Shown here in pieces: positions 1 to 9,720 of a DNA stretch of 64,000 bases. The stretch is taken from contig CANDCP010000011.1 of NCBI GenBank assembly GCA_947383215.1, forward strand, positions 1-64,000. Direction: 5' to 3'. Position 1 is the stretch's first letter; each line of letters opens with the position of its first letter. The stretch comes from an uncultured Roseburia sp. GTDB taxonomy: Bacteria; Bacillota; Clostridia; Lachnospirales; Lachnospiraceae. The position numbers and the translations under genes were made by a program. The notes below the pieces were generated by a model that saw only the letters and a program-made list of their open reading frames with translations, was not told where the DNA came from and searched no databases.

Positions 1-53
1 GCATCGCTGATAAAAATAATCGCTTTCTCTGCTCCTAACGCTGTACTACTCAT
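1..53 (-). CDS. Partial unidentified gene (N-terminus only)
   Basis: A minus-strand reading frame enters the window edge. It begins with ATG at 53..51, preceded by a good ribosome binding site (GAGGAAG, about 5 bases before the ATG), and reads MSSTALGAEKAIIFISDA before the window ends. Only about 17 residues are visible, so no family can be named. It lies downstream of lysS beyond a terminator, so it is probably a separate transcription unit. It could belong to an inserted element at the lysS 3' end, but that is speculation. Confidence 0.45.
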   Translation of the reverse strand, partial: MSSTALGAEKAIIFISD

Positions 54-94
54 ACTTTCTTCCTCCATTCTTTGATGATTGACCATAACAAAAA

Positions 95-134
95 AGGACA
101 CTTCTCTAAAATTTTCTTTTAGAAAAATGTCCTT
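95..134 (-). terminator. Rho-independent terminator behind lysS
   Basis: On the minus strand an AAGGACA arm and its TGTCCTT partner enclose an AT-rich stem (TTTTCTAAAA paired with TTTTAGAGAA), followed directly by TTTTTTG. It sits about 140 bases beyond the lysS stop and would end the argF-to-lysS run. The 135-274 segment between lysS and this hairpin has no gene that I can support. Confidence 0.75.
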
Positions 135-274
135 GTTGGTACAAATATTAGAATGTATCCGCACAACGATAAACGTACATGGAAGTATTATTCCGTATTA
201 TTCGTTTAAAATTTGTTGCACTTTTGTTGCAGTAGCGTGACCGTAGGTGCTTCAAACCCGCATAAACACTGGCT

Positions 275-1765
275 TTATTTGTCGAGCGACTTCATCGTCG
301 GGAATAACAGCACATCCCGAATCGCCGGAGAATTTGTCATAATCATAACCATCCGGTCAATTCCAAATCCAATACCACCTGTCGGCGGCATTCCATGTTC
401 AAGCGCATTCAAAAAATCCTCATCCGTATGGTTCGCTTCTTCATCGCCTGCTGCAAGCAATTCCTCCTGCGCGGCAAAGCGTTCGCGCTGATCAATCGGG
501 TCATTTAGCTCGGAATAAGCGTTCGCCATTTCCCAACCGTTAATAAACAATTCAAAGCGCTCTACATACTCCGGATTTTCCGGTTTCTTTTTTGTCAATG
601 GAGAAATCTCTATTGGATGATCCATAATAAAAGTCGGCTGAATCAAATGTTCCTCTACATATTCCTCAAATAAAAGATTTAAGATGTCGCCCTTTTTATG
701 TCTGTCCTCATATTCAATATGAAGCTTGTCCGCCAGAGCTTTCGCCTCCTCCGTCGTCTTCACCTCATTAAAATCGATACCCGCGTATTTATTTACGGCC
801 TCCACCATCGTAAGACGCTCAAATGGCCGGGAAAGATCAATCTCATGCTCACCGTATGTAAGCGTCAGAGTACCGTTAACCTCCTTTGCGACATGACGGT
901 AAAGGTTTTCAGATAAATCCATCATACCGTGATAATCTGTAAAGGCCTGATATAATTCCATGAGGGTAAATTCAGGGTTATGCCTTGTATCCACACCCTC
1001 ATTGCGGAACACGCGTCCGATCTCATAAACGCGCTCCAGACCTCCGACAATCAGCCTCTTTAAATATAATTCCAGAGAAATACGAAGCTTCATGTCCTCA
1101 TTTAAGGCGTTAAAATGCGTCTCAAAAGGTCTCGCCGCCGCACCGCCCGCATTCGAGACAAGCATTGGCGTCTCAACCTCCATAAATCCCTGGCTGTCAA
1201 GATAGTGGCGGATACTGCTGATAATTTTTGAACGCTTCACAAACGTTTCCTTCACATCCTGGTTCATGATCAAATCTACGTAGCGCTGGCGATAGCGCAA
1301 ATCCGTATTGGTTAAACCGTGAAATTTTTCCGGAAGTATATTTAAACTCTTTGATAAAAGCGTGATTTTTGCGACATGAATGGAAATTTCCCCTTTCTGC
1401 GTCCGAAAAACTTCGCCTTCAATACCGATGATGTCGCCTACGTCGTATTTCTTAAAATCTTTATAAGAATCCTCTCCCACACTGTCTCTGGCCACATATG
1501 CCTGGATATCGCCCTTTAAGTCCTGGACATTACAAAAAGACGCTTTTCCCATCACGCGCTTTAACATCATACGCCCGGCAACGCTTACTGTCTGACCCTC
1601 CATCCCGGCAAAGTTATCTTTGATTTCTGCGCTATGGGCCGTAACCTCATACTTTGTTATTTCAAACGGATCTTTCCCGTTTGCCTGCAGATCCGCCAGC
1701 TTCTCACGCCGCACCTTTAACAGCTGATTGATGTCCTGCTCCTGTACCTTCCTCTGTTCTGCCAT
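275..1765 (-). CDS. lysS: Lysyl-tRNA synthetase, class II
   Basis: Charges tRNA-Lys with lysine in the cytoplasm. The 496-residue product has the usual class II layout. An N-terminal OB-fold anticodon-binding domain (about residues 60-165) contains [18 protein letters not shown]. The catalytic domain carries motif 1 around [11 protein letters not shown], motif 2 [15 protein letters not shown] and motif 3 [12 protein letters not shown] near the C-terminus. Length fits bacterial LysRS. The ATG is preceded by AGGAGA. It is the last gene of a same-strand run starting with argF; greA is 46 bases upstream and a terminator follows at 95-134. No T-box leader is visible. Identification is secure. Confidence 0.97.
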   Translation of the reverse strand: MAEQRKVQEQDINQLLKVRREKLADLQANGKDPFEITKYEVTAHSAEIKDNFAGMEGQTVSVAGRMMLKRVMGKASFCNVQDLKGDIQAYVARDSVGEDSYKDFKKYDVGDIIGIEGEVFRTQKGEISIHVAKITLLSKSLNILPEKFHGLTNTDLRYRQRYVDLIMNQDVKETFVKRSKIISSIRHYLDSQGFMEVETPMLVSNAGGAAARPFETHFNALNEDMKLRISLELYLKRLIVGGLERVYEIGRVFRNEGVDTRHNPEFTLMELYQAFTDYHGMMDLSENLYRHVAKEVNGTLTLTYGEHEIDLSRPFERLTMVEAVNKYAGIDFNEVKTTEEAKALADKLHIEYEDRHKKGDILNLLFEEYVEEHLIQPTFIMDHPIEISPLTKKKPENPEYVERFELFINGWEMANAYSELNDPIDQRERFAAQEELLAAGDEEANHTDEDFLNALEHGMPPTGGIGFGIDRMVMIMTNSPAIRDVLLFPTMKSLDK

Positions 1766-1811
1766 CTCTGTTCTCCTAACTTTTCGCCCCAGTCACCTGC
1801 GAATAATATCC

Positions 1812-2291
1812 TTAATTTGATCTCTGAATTTCCAACACCTTGTACTTCAAAATATCGGCCTGTGTCTCCACCTCAACTACATCGTCAACCGTCGCACCGA
1901 TTAACGCTTTTCCGACCGGCGATTCATTCGAAATTTTACCTTTTAAGCTGTTCGCCTCAGTAGAACCGACTAATTTATATTCAAGCTCCTCATTATATTC
2001 CATATCTAAAATCCTGACACGGCAGCCAATATTAATCTTATCCAGATCCACCTCTTCTTCAACAACTACCTCGGCATTTTTTAAGATCTTCTCAATTTGC
2101 TCGATTCTCGCCTCTATATCGCGCTGTTCGTCCTTTGCCGCATCGTACTCGGCATTCTCAGACAAATCGCCCTGTTCTCTCGCCTCTTTAATCTTCTGGG
2201 CGACTTCCTTACGTTTCACCACTTTCAAATCCTGCAGTTCATTCTCCAGTTTCTGCAATCCCTCGTAAGTTAAAATGTTTTTCTTATCCAT
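1812..2291 (-). CDS. greA: Transcription elongation factor GreA
   Basis: Rescues backtracked RNA polymerase by stimulating cleavage of the transcript 3' end. The 159-residue product has the expected two parts: an N-terminal antiparallel coiled coil with the conserved tip acidic region (EAREQGDLSENAEYDAAKDE) and a C-terminal FKBP-like domain (ESPVGKALIGATVDDVVEV). Length matches the family. The ATG follows GGAAGGA. Placement directly before lysS is common in Firmicutes and suggests cotranscription. Confidence 0.97.
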   Translation of the reverse strand: MDKKNILTYEGLQKLENELQDLKVVKRKEVAQKIKEAREQGDLSENAEYDAAKDEQRDIEARIEQIEKILKNAEVVVEEEVDLDKINIGCRVRILDMEYNEELEYKLVGSTEANSLKGKISNESPVGKALIGATVDDVVEVETQADILKYKVLEIQRSN

Positions 2292-2333
2292 GATTCCGTT
2301 CCTTCCCTCTGTATATTTATTTCCTAAAACAAA

Positions 2334-3128
2334 TCATAAAACACGTTCCAGATAAAACTCACGCTCAAATCTGTCCTCCGACGAAAAATCATCAACCGCC
2401 GCCGCCCCTTTAACAATCACAGTATTATAACCGATAGGCACCGCAATGTCAAGATTTTGCACAATTTCCCACGGCCTTTGATAGACCGGCAGATAAAAAA
2501 CATCCTCCTGCATTCTGACAGGTACCCCGCCGGCATTCCAACCGAAATCTATGACAAAACTTCCGGGAGGAAATGAAACGGCAGATTTTTCTGACAGTTC
2601 AACAAGAAGCCCGTTTTCCTCATACATTGTTTGAACAAAATCTTCAAAATATTCCATACGGCCGGTATATATCATAAGACGGTTCAATTCCGGCGCAATC
2701 TGGCGCAATACGGAATCAATCTGCCGGTAAATGCGGCGCAGCTCCCGCTCTCTTTCATATTCCTCGATATGGCTCTCCCATTGAAAAACACGATCACTTT
2801 CATCGATTTCCCGTCCACAATCCCCAAAATCACTCGGTTTCTTTAGTTCGCCGGCGTCAAAATCCAAAACCACCGGATAAAATTCGCGATAACTTTTTCC
2901 GCCCCGCTCAAGAAGCGCTTCGATTACCCGGCGCATATACGGAATACACGGATTATCCGGAAACGGCAATGGACGCCTCTCCTTTCTATCCGGTGAAAGA
3001 AATTTCCATCCTTCATCGGAAAGCGGCAATTTTCCTGTATTTTTCAACCATTTCAACAAAACGAACGGTTTCCTTTTTTTCGCAGATTTTACAAAATGTT
3101 TTTTACCTTTCACATGCAACAATTCCAA
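2334..3128 (-). CDS. Hypothetical protein (264 aa), operon member between dusB and greA
   Basis: I do not recognise a family. The product is soluble, has no signal peptide or membrane segment, and opens with a basic stretch (GKKHFVKSAKKRKPFVLLKW). The middle is charged and probably helical (EEYERERELRRIYRQ); the C-terminal part is beta-rich (SFVIDFGWNAGGVPVRM). The first in-frame start is TTG at 3128, six bases after the dusB stop; a GTG five codons later is also possible. Neither has a clear ribosome binding site, so translation may be coupled to dusB. Tight spacing suggests the same operon as dusB and greA. Confidence 0.75.
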   Translation of the reverse strand: MELLHVKGKKHFVKSAKKRKPFVLLKWLKNTGKLPLSDEGWKFLSPDRKERRPLPFPDNPCIPYMRRVIEALLERGGKSYREFYPVVLDFDAGELKKPSDFGDCGREIDESDRVFQWESHIEEYERERELRRIYRQIDSVLRQIAPELNRLMIYTGRMEYFEDFVQTMYEENGLLVELSEKSAVSFPPGSFVIDFGWNAGGVPVRMQEDVFYLPVYQRPWEIVQNLDIAVPIGYNTVIVKGAAAVDDFSSEDRFEREFYLERVL

Positions 3129-3134
3129 TCATTT

Positions 3135-4106
3135 TTAAATATTATCATTATATGCTAAAAATGTGTATAGTAATTCCTCCAATTCCTCATAAGTTTCTAC
3201 TTCATTAATTTTTGTTCTTAATTTTGCGGCATGTTTATAACCGCCGGTATACCACGCGGCATGCTTTCGCATCTCCCGGATACCAAGAAAACTGCCTTTA
3301 AATTCTACCTGCATTCTGGCATGACGCAGTACCATCTCAATCATTTCTCCTAAAGAAGGCGCGGGCAAATGTCTGCCGGTTTTAAAATAATGGTTAATCT
3401 GAGCAAAAATCCAGGGATTTCCCTGCGCGCCCCGTCCTACCATAAACCCGTCGCAGCCCGTCTGTTTTCCCATAGCTATCGCATCCTCCGGAGAAAAGAT
3501 ATCGCCGTTTCCGATAACAGGAATTTTGACAGCTTCCTTCACCTGCCGGATAATCTGCCAGTCGGCCTTTCCCGAATAATACTGTTCTCTCGTGCGCGCA
3601 TGTACCGCAACCGCCGCAGCGCCGGACTCCTGCGCAATTTTTGCCATTTCGACGGCGTTTATATGCGCGTTATCAAACCCTTTTCGAATCTTTACGGTCA
3701 CCGGCTTACGAATCGCTCTCGCGGTGGCTTCGATAATTTTTCCGGCAAGAAGCGGATCTCTCATTAACGCAGACCCGTCCCCATTGTTTACAATCTTAGG
3801 AACTGGACATCCCATGTTGATATCCAAAATATCAAACGGCCGCTCCTCAATTTTCTTTGCCATCTCGCTGATAATCTGGGGATCGGAACCGAAAAGCTGC
3901 AAAGAAACGGGATGTTCGCGCTCGTCAATAGAGAGAAGACTCTCCGTATTTTTATTGTTATAAAAAATTCCCTTAGCGCTGACCATTTCCATGCATAAAA
4001 GCCCCGCTCCCTGCTCCCTGCACAAAATGCGAAACGGCAGGTCGGTTACCCCTGCCATCGGCGCCAGTATTACATTATTTTCTAATTCTACATTTCCTAT
4101 CTTCAT
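3135..4106 (-). CDS. dusB: tRNA-dihydrouridine synthase, DusB type
   Basis: FMN-dependent enzyme that reduces uridines in tRNA to dihydrouridine using NADPH. The 323 residues form a TIM barrel with the family landmarks: [13 protein letters not shown] at the N-terminus, [20 protein letters not shown] (the Cys is the proton donor), [13 protein letters not shown] and [16 protein letters not shown] in the FMN phosphate region, then the helical tRNA-binding C-terminal domain. Its ATG overlaps the coaX stop (ATGA), so the two are translationally coupled. The subfamily is my reading from the GCPVPK context. Confidence 0.94.
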   Translation of the reverse strand: MKIGNVELENNVILAPMAGVTDLPFRILCREQGAGLLCMEMVSAKGIFYNNKNTESLLSIDEREHPVSLQLFGSDPQIISEMAKKIEERPFDILDINMGCPVPKIVNNGDGSALMRDPLLAGKIIEATARAIRKPVTVKIRKGFDNAHINAVEMAKIAQESGAAAVAVHARTREQYYSGKADWQIIRQVKEAVKIPVIGNGDIFSPEDAIAMGKQTGCDGFMVGRGAQGNPWIFAQINHYFKTGRHLPAPSLGEMIEMVLRHARMQVEFKGSFLGIREMRKHAAWYTGGYKHAAKLRTKINEVETYEELEELLYTFLAYNDNI

Positions 4107-4873
4107 CTGTTCTGCTTCTTATAAATCAGGCGCATACCCTGTAACGTCAGCGTCTGGTCATATACGTCAATACAATCCGTTTCATTTGCAATTAATTTTC
4201 CAAGCCCGCCGGTTGCGACTACCTTTACCTGTTTAAAACCGGATTCTTTTATCATATGTTTCACGATATACTCGGTCTGGCCGATCTGTCCGAACACAAG
4301 CCCGGCCTGCATACTGCTGATCGTCTCTCTCGCCAGTATACTTGCGGGCTTTTTGATTTCTATTTCCGGAAGCTTGGCGGCATCCTCCCAAAGAGCCTTT
4401 GCAGAGATACGGATTCCCGGAGAAGTAACGCCTGCGAAGAAATTCCCCTCTCCGTCTACAAAATCATACGTTGTGGCCGTCCCGTAATCAATTACAATCA
4501 CGGGACCTCCGTACAGCTCATAGGCTCCGACTGCATCTACAATTCTATCGGCGCCAATCTGTCTCGGATTTTCAGACGTAATGCGAATTCCCGTCTTTAT
4601 TCCCGGCTCTACGACAAGAGGCTTTATATGAAAATATTTAATCAGTCCGCTGCACAGAGAATGCATCATATTCGGTACGACAGACGAGACAATCACATCC
4701 GTGATATCTACCGGCTTTATCTGATTCATCTTCAGCAGCTCCATCAACACAATCCCGTATTCATCAGAAGTCCGCTGCATTTTTGTGGTCATTCGGAAGG
4801 TAGTAAGAAGCTCCTCCTTATCGAACACGCCAATTGTAAAATTGGTGTTTCCAACATCAATTGCAAGTATCAT
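4103..4873 (-). CDS. coaX: Type III pantothenate kinase
   Basis: First step of coenzyme A synthesis: phosphorylates pantothenate; the type III enzyme is feedback-insensitive and needs a monovalent cation. The 256-residue ASKHA-fold protein shows the phosphate 1 motif [12 protein letters not shown] at the N-terminus, [13 protein letters not shown] in the middle, and [18 protein letters not shown] with GVTSPGI. Its ATG overlaps the stop of the upstream DUF6145-like gene and its stop overlaps the dusB start, so three genes are chained by 4-base overlaps. Confidence 0.96.
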   Translation of the reverse strand: MILAIDVGNTNFTIGVFDKEELLTTFRMTTKMQRTSDEYGIVLMELLKMNQIKPVDITDVIVSSVVPNMMHSLCSGLIKYFHIKPLVVEPGIKTGIRITSENPRQIGADRIVDAVGAYELYGGPVIVIDYGTATTYDFVDGEGNFFAGVTSPGIRISAKALWEDAAKLPEIEIKKPASILARETISSMQAGLVFGQIGQTEYIVKHMIKESGFKQVKVVATGGLGKLIANETDCIDVYDQTLTLQGMRLIYKKQNR

Positions 4874-5226
4874 TCCACGTTCCCCCTATTCTCATCCTCT
4901 AATTCTCTTCCAAGAAAAAACACCTTATAATACATCTCCAAAGATTCGAGTAATTCCCGACGCTCTCTCTGAATTTGTTTCACCTTTAAAATACTGCCGA
5001 TCTCGTCATACGCAAAATCGCCTTCTTCACACTCCGTCTTTAGTAAAAGCTGTCCTTCCCCGTCAAAAACAATTCGGAATACTCCGCCAATATCCTCCAC
5101 GTATAACACGCAAAGAATTTTCAAATCTTCCTTAATACCTTCCGGAAGCCCACAGAACTGTTCGTTCAAATAAAACTTCTGCGAATACGCGCTGGCTCCG
5201 CACAATACAATTTCTTCCTGCTGCAT
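4870..5226 (-). CDS. DUF6145-like small protein
   Basis: A 118-residue soluble protein. I recall similar proteins, annotated DUF6145, beside birA/coaX in Lachnospiraceae; that name is from memory. Visible features are a beta-rich centre ([19 protein letters not shown]) and a long charged C-terminal helix ([20 protein letters not shown]). An upstream in-frame ATG at 5325 would overlap birA by 77 bases. The ATG at 5226 is better because GGAAGG sits 7 bases ahead of it. No function can be inferred beyond membership of the birA-coaX-dusB operon. Confidence 0.8.
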   Translation of the reverse strand: MQQEEIVLCGASAYSQKFYLNEQFCGLPEGIKEDLKILCVLYVEDIGGVFRIVFDGEGQLLLKTECEEGDFAYDEIGSILKVKQIQRERRELLESLEMYYKVFFLGRELEDENRGNVE

Positions 5227-5248
5227 ATGCAATCCTTCCCGACTAAAA

Positions 5249-6226
5249 TCATACATAACCGTAAACCCCGCGCACCGAAACCTCGCCGGAGGAAACAAGA
5301 CGTCTTTTCCCATCCGTATCGACAATCAGTTCCCCGCGATTTGTAACTCCAAGCGCAATCCCTTCATAAGGCTCCCTTGGATCTAAAATCCGTACTTTCT
5401 GATTAAAATTAATAAGAAAATGATTATATTCCTCTACAATCCGTGATAAATCCTGTGTTTCCATATATTTTTCGTAATAACGTTCAAACTCCTCGCACAC
5501 GGCTTCGATCAATGCGGCGCGGTTCGTCTTCCTGCCGCACTCTAAATACAGAGACGTAGCGATCTTATCAATTTCATCCGGAAATTCCCGGTTCTGCACA
5601 TTAATCCCGATACCCACGACAATATGATTTACATAGTCAATCTGCGCGTCCATCTCCGTTAAAATACCACAGACCTTTTTTTTGTTTACCACAATATCAT
5701 TCGGCCATTTTATAAGTGGCTTCAACTGCGTGAGAGCCGCTATCCCCTTTACAACCGCAAGCGCCGCAACCAAAGTCAGCATAGACGCGTTTCCCGGCTC
5801 AATTTCAGGCCTTAAAATAAGCGTCATAAAAACTCCCGTATCGGCCGGGGACTCCCATCCCCGGCCGCGGCGCCCCTTTCCTGCCTCCTGGCGCCCGGCT
5901 ACAACCAACGTTCCATGATCCGCGCCCTCCTGCGCAAGGCGTCCGGCCTGTATGTTTGTAGAATCAAGGACATCATAGTAATAAATCTTCTTTCCGATCC
6001 ATTCTGTCTTTTGAACGCTCATCAATTCGTTTTCATTTAAAAGATCCGGCGCAGAAACAATGCGGTACCCTTTGTTTGTTACCGCCTCAATCTCATATCC
6101 CTGTTTTTTCAATTGGTTGATCGATTTCCAGACGGCAGTCCTGGAAACGCCAAATCTCTCACATAGTTCCTGTCCCGATATATAACCGCTTTCTTCGCGA
6201 AGCGCCGCAAGAATCTCTGCTCTCAT
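5249..6226 (-). CDS. birA: Bifunctional biotin-[acetyl-CoA-carboxylase] ligase / biotin operon repressor
   Basis: Activates biotin to biotinyl-AMP and attaches it to the biotin carrier protein. The 325 residues carry an N-terminal winged helix-turn-helix (about 1-60, SGQELCERFGVSRTAVWKSI), the catalytic domain with the biotinyl-AMP loop GRQEAGKGRRGRGWESP and the KWPNDI motif, and a short SH3-like C-terminus. The HTH marks the class that also represses biotin genes; none of those genes lie in this window. It follows argF by 28 bases, and the downstream gene starts just inside its 3' end. Confidence 0.96.
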   Translation of the reverse strand: MRAEILAALREESGYISGQELCERFGVSRTAVWKSINQLKKQGYEIEAVTNKGYRIVSAPDLLNENELMSVQKTEWIGKKIYYYDVLDSTNIQAGRLAQEGADHGTLVVAGRQEAGKGRRGRGWESPADTGVFMTLILRPEIEPGNASMLTLVAALAVVKGIAALTQLKPLIKWPNDIVVNKKKVCGILTEMDAQIDYVNHIVVGIGINVQNREFPDEIDKIATSLYLECGRKTNRAALIEAVCEEFERYYEKYMETQDLSRIVEEYNHFLINFNQKVRILDPREPYEGIALGVTNRGELIVDTDGKRRLVSSGEVSVRGVYGYV

Positions 6227-6254
6227 TCCTACCTCCGGTCCGCCAGATTATCAC

Positions 6255-7250
6255 TCACTGCATGTCCGCCAGCGTTGCGAGCATAACGGCCTTAATCGTA
6301 TGCATTCTGTTTTCCGCCTCATCAAATACAACCGATTGGCTGCTCTCAAATACTTCGTCTGTCACTTCCATTTCCGTCAATCCGAACTTCTGATGCACAT
6401 CGCGCCCGATTTTTGTTTCCAGATCATGAAACGCCGGCAGACAATGCATAAAAATAGCAGAATCCCTGGCACGTTTCATCACGTCCGCGTTCACCTGATA
6501 CGGAAGCAGCTCGCGAATACGCTCCTCCCAGACGTCGTCCGGCTCGCCCATAGACACCCAGACGTCCGTATACACAACATCTGCTTTATCCAAAGCCTTA
6601 TCCACATCCTCCGACAACGTAATTGTCGCGCCTGTTTTGCTTGCCACTTCCGTGCAGTAATCGACAAGCTTTTGATCCGGAAAATATTTCTTCGACGTAC
6701 AGGCTACAAAATGCATGCCAAGCTTTGCGCAGGCGACCATCAGAGAATTTCCCATATTATAACGGGCGTCTCCCATATAGACAAACTTCACGCCTTCTAA
6801 TTTTCCTAAATGTTCCCGTATCGTCAGCATATCGGCGATCATCTGCGTCGGATGAAACTCATTTGTCAATCCGTTCCAGACCGGAACTTGTGCATACTTT
6901 GCCAGCTCCTCTACAATCTCCTGTCCGTAGCCGCGGTATTCAATACCGTCAAACATCCTTCCGAGAACGCGCGCAGTATCTTTGATACTTTCCTTTTTTC
7001 CGATCTGAGAACCTGACGGATCTAAATATGTAACGTGCATGCCGAGGTCATGAGCCGCAACTTCAAAAGAACATCTCGTCCTTGTACTTGTCTTTTCAAA
7101 TATCAGGGCGATATTCTTTCCCGTCAGGCTATCATGACGGATTCCCCGTCTTTTTTTCTCTTTTAATTCTGCGGCAAGATCTATGAAATATAAAATCTCC
7201 TCTGTTGTAAAATCCATCAATTTTAAAAAACTGCGTCCCTTTAAATTCAT
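6255..7250 (-). CDS. argF: Ornithine carbamoyltransferase
   Basis: Transfers the carbamoyl group of carbamoyl phosphate to ornithine, giving citrulline in arginine synthesis. The 331-residue product has the carbamoyl phosphate motif [11 protein letters not shown], the [12 protein letters not shown] segment, the ornithine-binding region [11 protein letters not shown] and HCLPAF near the C-terminus, so it is an OTCase rather than an aspartate or putrescine enzyme. Start ATG follows AAAGGAG. No other arginine genes are adjacent. It may be the anabolic argF or a catabolic arcB; without arcA/arcC nearby, argF is preferred. Confidence 0.95.
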   Translation of the reverse strand: MNLKGRSFLKLMDFTTEEILYFIDLAAELKEKKRRGIRHDSLTGKNIALIFEKTSTRTRCSFEVAAHDLGMHVTYLDPSGSQIGKKESIKDTARVLGRMFDGIEYRGYGQEIVEELAKYAQVPVWNGLTNEFHPTQMIADMLTIREHLGKLEGVKFVYMGDARYNMGNSLMVACAKLGMHFVACTSKKYFPDQKLVDYCTEVASKTGATITLSEDVDKALDKADVVYTDVWVSMGEPDDVWEERIRELLPYQVNADVMKRARDSAIFMHCLPAFHDLETKIGRDVHQKFGLTEMEVTDEVFESSQSVVFDEAENRMHTIKAVMLATLADMQ

Positions 7251-7341
7251 ACCCTTCTCCTTTCACGCGAATGGCGATATCGCCGCGCTTTCTTATATTA
7301 AATTAATACGGCAAAGTCTTTCCTGATGATACAAAATAGAG

Positions 7342-7376
7342 AAATCGGGCTGCCGCAGATTATGGACAGCCCGTTT
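7342..7376 (-). terminator. Terminator behind the SPFH gene
   Basis: CGGGCTG at 7346-7352 pairs with CAGCCCG at 7367-7373, extended by AAA/TTT, with a 14-base loop. On the minus strand it is followed by a T-rich tract (ATTTCTCTATTTTG). It lies between the SPFH gene stop and argF and would isolate argF from upstream transcription. Confidence 0.7.
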
Positions 7377-7393
7377 CTTTTTCCTATATTATC

Positions 7394-8329
7394 TTATTCC
7401 TGTTCAGAAGCAATCTCTGTGACAGATTTCACAAGACCGGCCACACTCTGAATTTCGGATGGAATAATAATCTTCGTCGCTTTTCCGTCTGCCGCTTTCG
7501 CAAAAGCCTCCAGGCTCTTAAGCTGCAGTACCGCGTTGTCCGGAGCCGCTTCCTTCAAAAAGCGAAGCCCGTCTGCATTGGCCTGCTGTATCTTAAGAAT
7601 TGCGTCTGCCTGGCCCTCCGCTTCCCGGATTGTCGCCTCTTTCTTCGCCTCTGCACGCAAAATCTGCGCTCTCTTCTCGGCCTCCGCGTCAAGGATCGCC
7701 GATTCCTTTTTACCCTCGGCGACAAGGATCGTTGATTTTTTCTCTCCTTCGGCCTTCAGAATTGCCTCGCGTCTCTCACGCTCTGCTTTCATCTGCTTTT
7801 CCATTGCGTCTTGAATCGCTTTTGGCGGAATAATATTTTTAAGCTCTACACGGTTTACCTTGATCCCCCAGGGATCCGTCGCAACGTCAAGCGAAGCTCT
7901 CATCTTTGTATTGATTGTCTCCCTCGATGTCAGCGTCTCATCCAGCTCTAAATCTCCAATAATATTTCGAAGCGTTGTCGCCGTAAGATTCTCGATTGCC
8001 ATAAGCGGGCGTTCCACACCATACGCGTAAAGCTTCGGATCCGTAATCTGGAAATAGACAACCGTATCAATCTGCATTGTTACATTATCTTTCGTAATCA
8101 CCGGCTGCGGCGGAAAATCCACTACCTGTTCCTTAAGCAGCACTCTCTTGGCTACACGGTCAATAAACGGAATTTTAAAATGTATTCCTACCCCCCATGT
8201 TGCAAGGTATCCTCCCAGACGCTCTACGACGACCGCGTGGGCCTGAGGAACAATTTTGATACATGATGCCAAAATAATAAGCACCACAACGACTAAAATA
8301 ATGACTGCTAAAATTCCTTCCTGTGGCAT
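7394..8329 (-). CDS. SPFH/Band 7 (stomatin/slipin-like) membrane protein
   Basis: Membrane-anchored scaffolding protein of the SPFH superfamily, which organises membrane microdomains and often pairs with NfeD or proteases. The 311 residues contain one N-terminal transmembrane helix (about 5-26), the Band 7 domain (IVPQAHAVVVERLGGYLATW through RVELKNIIPP) and a long Ala/Glu/Lys coiled coil (AEGEKKSTILVAEGKKESA). The best start is ATG at 8329 with GGAGG 7 bases ahead; an upstream in-frame ATG lacks a site. No NfeD-like gene is adjacent. Confidence 0.9.
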   Translation of the reverse strand: MPQEGILAVIILVVVVLIILASCIKIVPQAHAVVVERLGGYLATWGVGIHFKIPFIDRVAKRVLLKEQVVDFPPQPVITKDNVTMQIDTVVYFQITDPKLYAYGVERPLMAIENLTATTLRNIIGDLELDETLTSRETINTKMRASLDVATDPWGIKVNRVELKNIIPPKAIQDAMEKQMKAERERREAILKAEGEKKSTILVAEGKKESAILDAEAEKRAQILRAEAKKEATIREAEGQADAILKIQQANADGLRFLKEAAPDNAVLQLKSLEAFAKAADGKATKIIIPSEIQSVAGLVKSVTEIASEQE

Positions 8330-8349
8330 ATATTTACCTCCAATCATGA

Positions 8350-8415
8350 ATAGCTTATGCAAAGGCCATTCTGCTTTACATAAGCTATCTTACTATACTT
8401 TATTAAAGATTACAA
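8350..8415 (-). promoter_or_regulatory. Promoter and 10-base inverted repeat ahead of the SPFH gene
   Basis: On the minus strand TTGTAA (8415..8410), a 17-base spacer and TAAGAT (8392..8387) resemble a sigma-A promoter. A 10-base inverted repeat, ATAGCTTATG with CATAAGCTAT (8350-8359 and 8379-8388), overlaps the end of the -10 and the expected transcription start. It could be an operator or a 5' leader hairpin. There is no T-run, so it is not a terminator. Confidence 0.45.
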
Positions 8416-8420
8416 TACTT

Positions 8421-9617
8421 TTAAAAAAACACATGATTTCCTATAACAAGACCGGAAATTCCGGAGCTTGCTCTTCTGAAAGAAACCGCTCCTCCCGTAT
8501 TGTCATAACCGCCGATTGCCTGCTGCGCGGCCTGTAAACAGCTTCCGCTGACGCCTGAAGCGATAACCGAGGCAACCTTTCCGTTTCCTGCCGGAGTAAA
8601 TTGGCCTCCCTGATAAATCACGCCATAAATACTGGACGGATACGCGCCGCTTCTGACACGGTTCATGACAACCGCTCCGACGGCTACCATTCCTTCATAA
8701 GACTCACTGCCGGCTTCACACTGAATTAATGCTCCAAGCAGCGTAACGTCATCAACAGACGCCGCTACGGATGCGTTCTGTGTCACTGACGGAGCCTGCG
8801 CCGCCGCCTGTTTCATCTGAGCCGCTTTTTCTGCAGCCTCTCTTTCTCTGGCCGCCTTAATGATTGCCTGTTCTTCTTCTATTGTAATTCCGGAGCCGTA
8901 TGCAATTCCAACCTGAACATATTCGGCTTTTACATAGGCGCCTGCGCCATTATAATCGACAGCTACCCAGCCGTCCGCATTCTCGGCGTCCATTTTAACA
9001 TTTAATTTGTCACCCTCCGCCGCGGACGCATATACGGCTGCTTCCTCGCTTGGAGTCTGTCTGATACGAAGTCCCGTTGTAAGGACGGTCGCCTTTACGC
9101 CGCATACTTCTCTGGCAAACTCTAAAGCTTCCGCTCCCGTCAGACAATATTCCGACTTTACATATCCGTCAACATTTCCGGAAACAATATGTGTCCAGCC
9201 GTCCAACTGTTCTACAATATCAGCTCTGTCGCCACGATGTAATTTACCTGCCAATTCCGAATTTTCATCCGGCTGTGTACGCACATTCAAAGTTTCGTCT
9301 ACATTTGCCATCAACTTTGTGCTCCACTCCTGCTCCTCTGCCGTAAGCTTTGGCGCCTCTTCTGCCTTAGCCGCTTTCGAAACCGTGATCGTTTTCGTTT
9401 TTTCCCTGCTAACGCTTAAAGCGGAAAAATCTACTCCCGCTGAAGCATGTACGAATGCAAGATCATCAAAAACTCCTGCTACGCTGCTTTCAGACTTGAA
9501 TGCAATGATCTCGCCTGCCGGTATCTGGGCCTGTGGAGATACTGCCGTGATTGCAGTCATTGTTACCAGCATTCCCGCTACAACCGTACTCTCAATCACT
9601 TTTTTGTTGAATCTCAT
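8421..9617 (-). CDS. Secreted cell-wall hydrolase: SH3-type domains plus SleB/CwlJ (Hydrolase_2) domain
   Basis: Likely a spore-cortex-type or vegetative peptidoglycan hydrolase. The 398-residue product starts with a signal peptide (KVIESTVVAGMLVTMTAITA). Two bacterial SH3 modules follow: about 105-155 (LNVRTQPDENSELAGKLHRG) and 175-235 (LRIRQTPSEEAAVYASAAEG). After an Ala/Glu helical linker comes a C-terminal SleB/CwlJ domain, with the catalytic Glu expected in LIQCEAGSESYEGMVAVGAV and later SGSCLQAAQQAIGG. ATG follows CGGAGG. A consensus promoter and a WalR-like box lie upstream, which fits a growth-regulated wall enzyme better than a sporulation-only one. Confidence 0.9.
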   Translation of the reverse strand: MRFNKKVIESTVVAGMLVTMTAITAVSPQAQIPAGEIIAFKSESSVAGVFDDLAFVHASAGVDFSALSVSREKTKTITVSKAAKAEEAPKLTAEEQEWSTKLMANVDETLNVRTQPDENSELAGKLHRGDRADIVEQLDGWTHIVSGNVDGYVKSEYCLTGAEALEFAREVCGVKATVLTTGLRIRQTPSEEAAVYASAAEGDKLNVKMDAENADGWVAVDYNGAGAYVKAEYVQVGIAYGSGITIEEEQAIIKAAREREAAEKAAQMKQAAAQAPSVTQNASVAASVDDVTLLGALIQCEAGSESYEGMVAVGAVVMNRVRSGAYPSSIYGVIYQGGQFTPAGNGKVASVIASGVSGSCLQAAQQAIGGYDNTGGAVSFRRASSGISGLVIGNHVFF

Positions 9618-9720
9618 AGGAAACCTCCGTCTTGTATACTTATTTATAATTTAGCGCTGACTAATTCCGTTTCAGTAAGTATTACACGTATATTCCATTT
9701 TATGCATTTCTATTAAAAAT

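Noticed and set aside
4256-4930. Plus-strand open frame of 224 codons antisense to coaX
   Set aside because: It has no ribosome binding site, its sequence is rich in residues typical of reverse-strand shadows, and coaX on the other strand has full family motifs. The same applies to other long antisense frames, for example over greA, argF and gyrA.
6598-6606. Single TTATCCACA in argF (others at 34096 and 45002)
   Set aside because: Isolated copies inside coding sequences where Val-Asp-Lys type codons readily create them; no clustering, so no regulatory claim.
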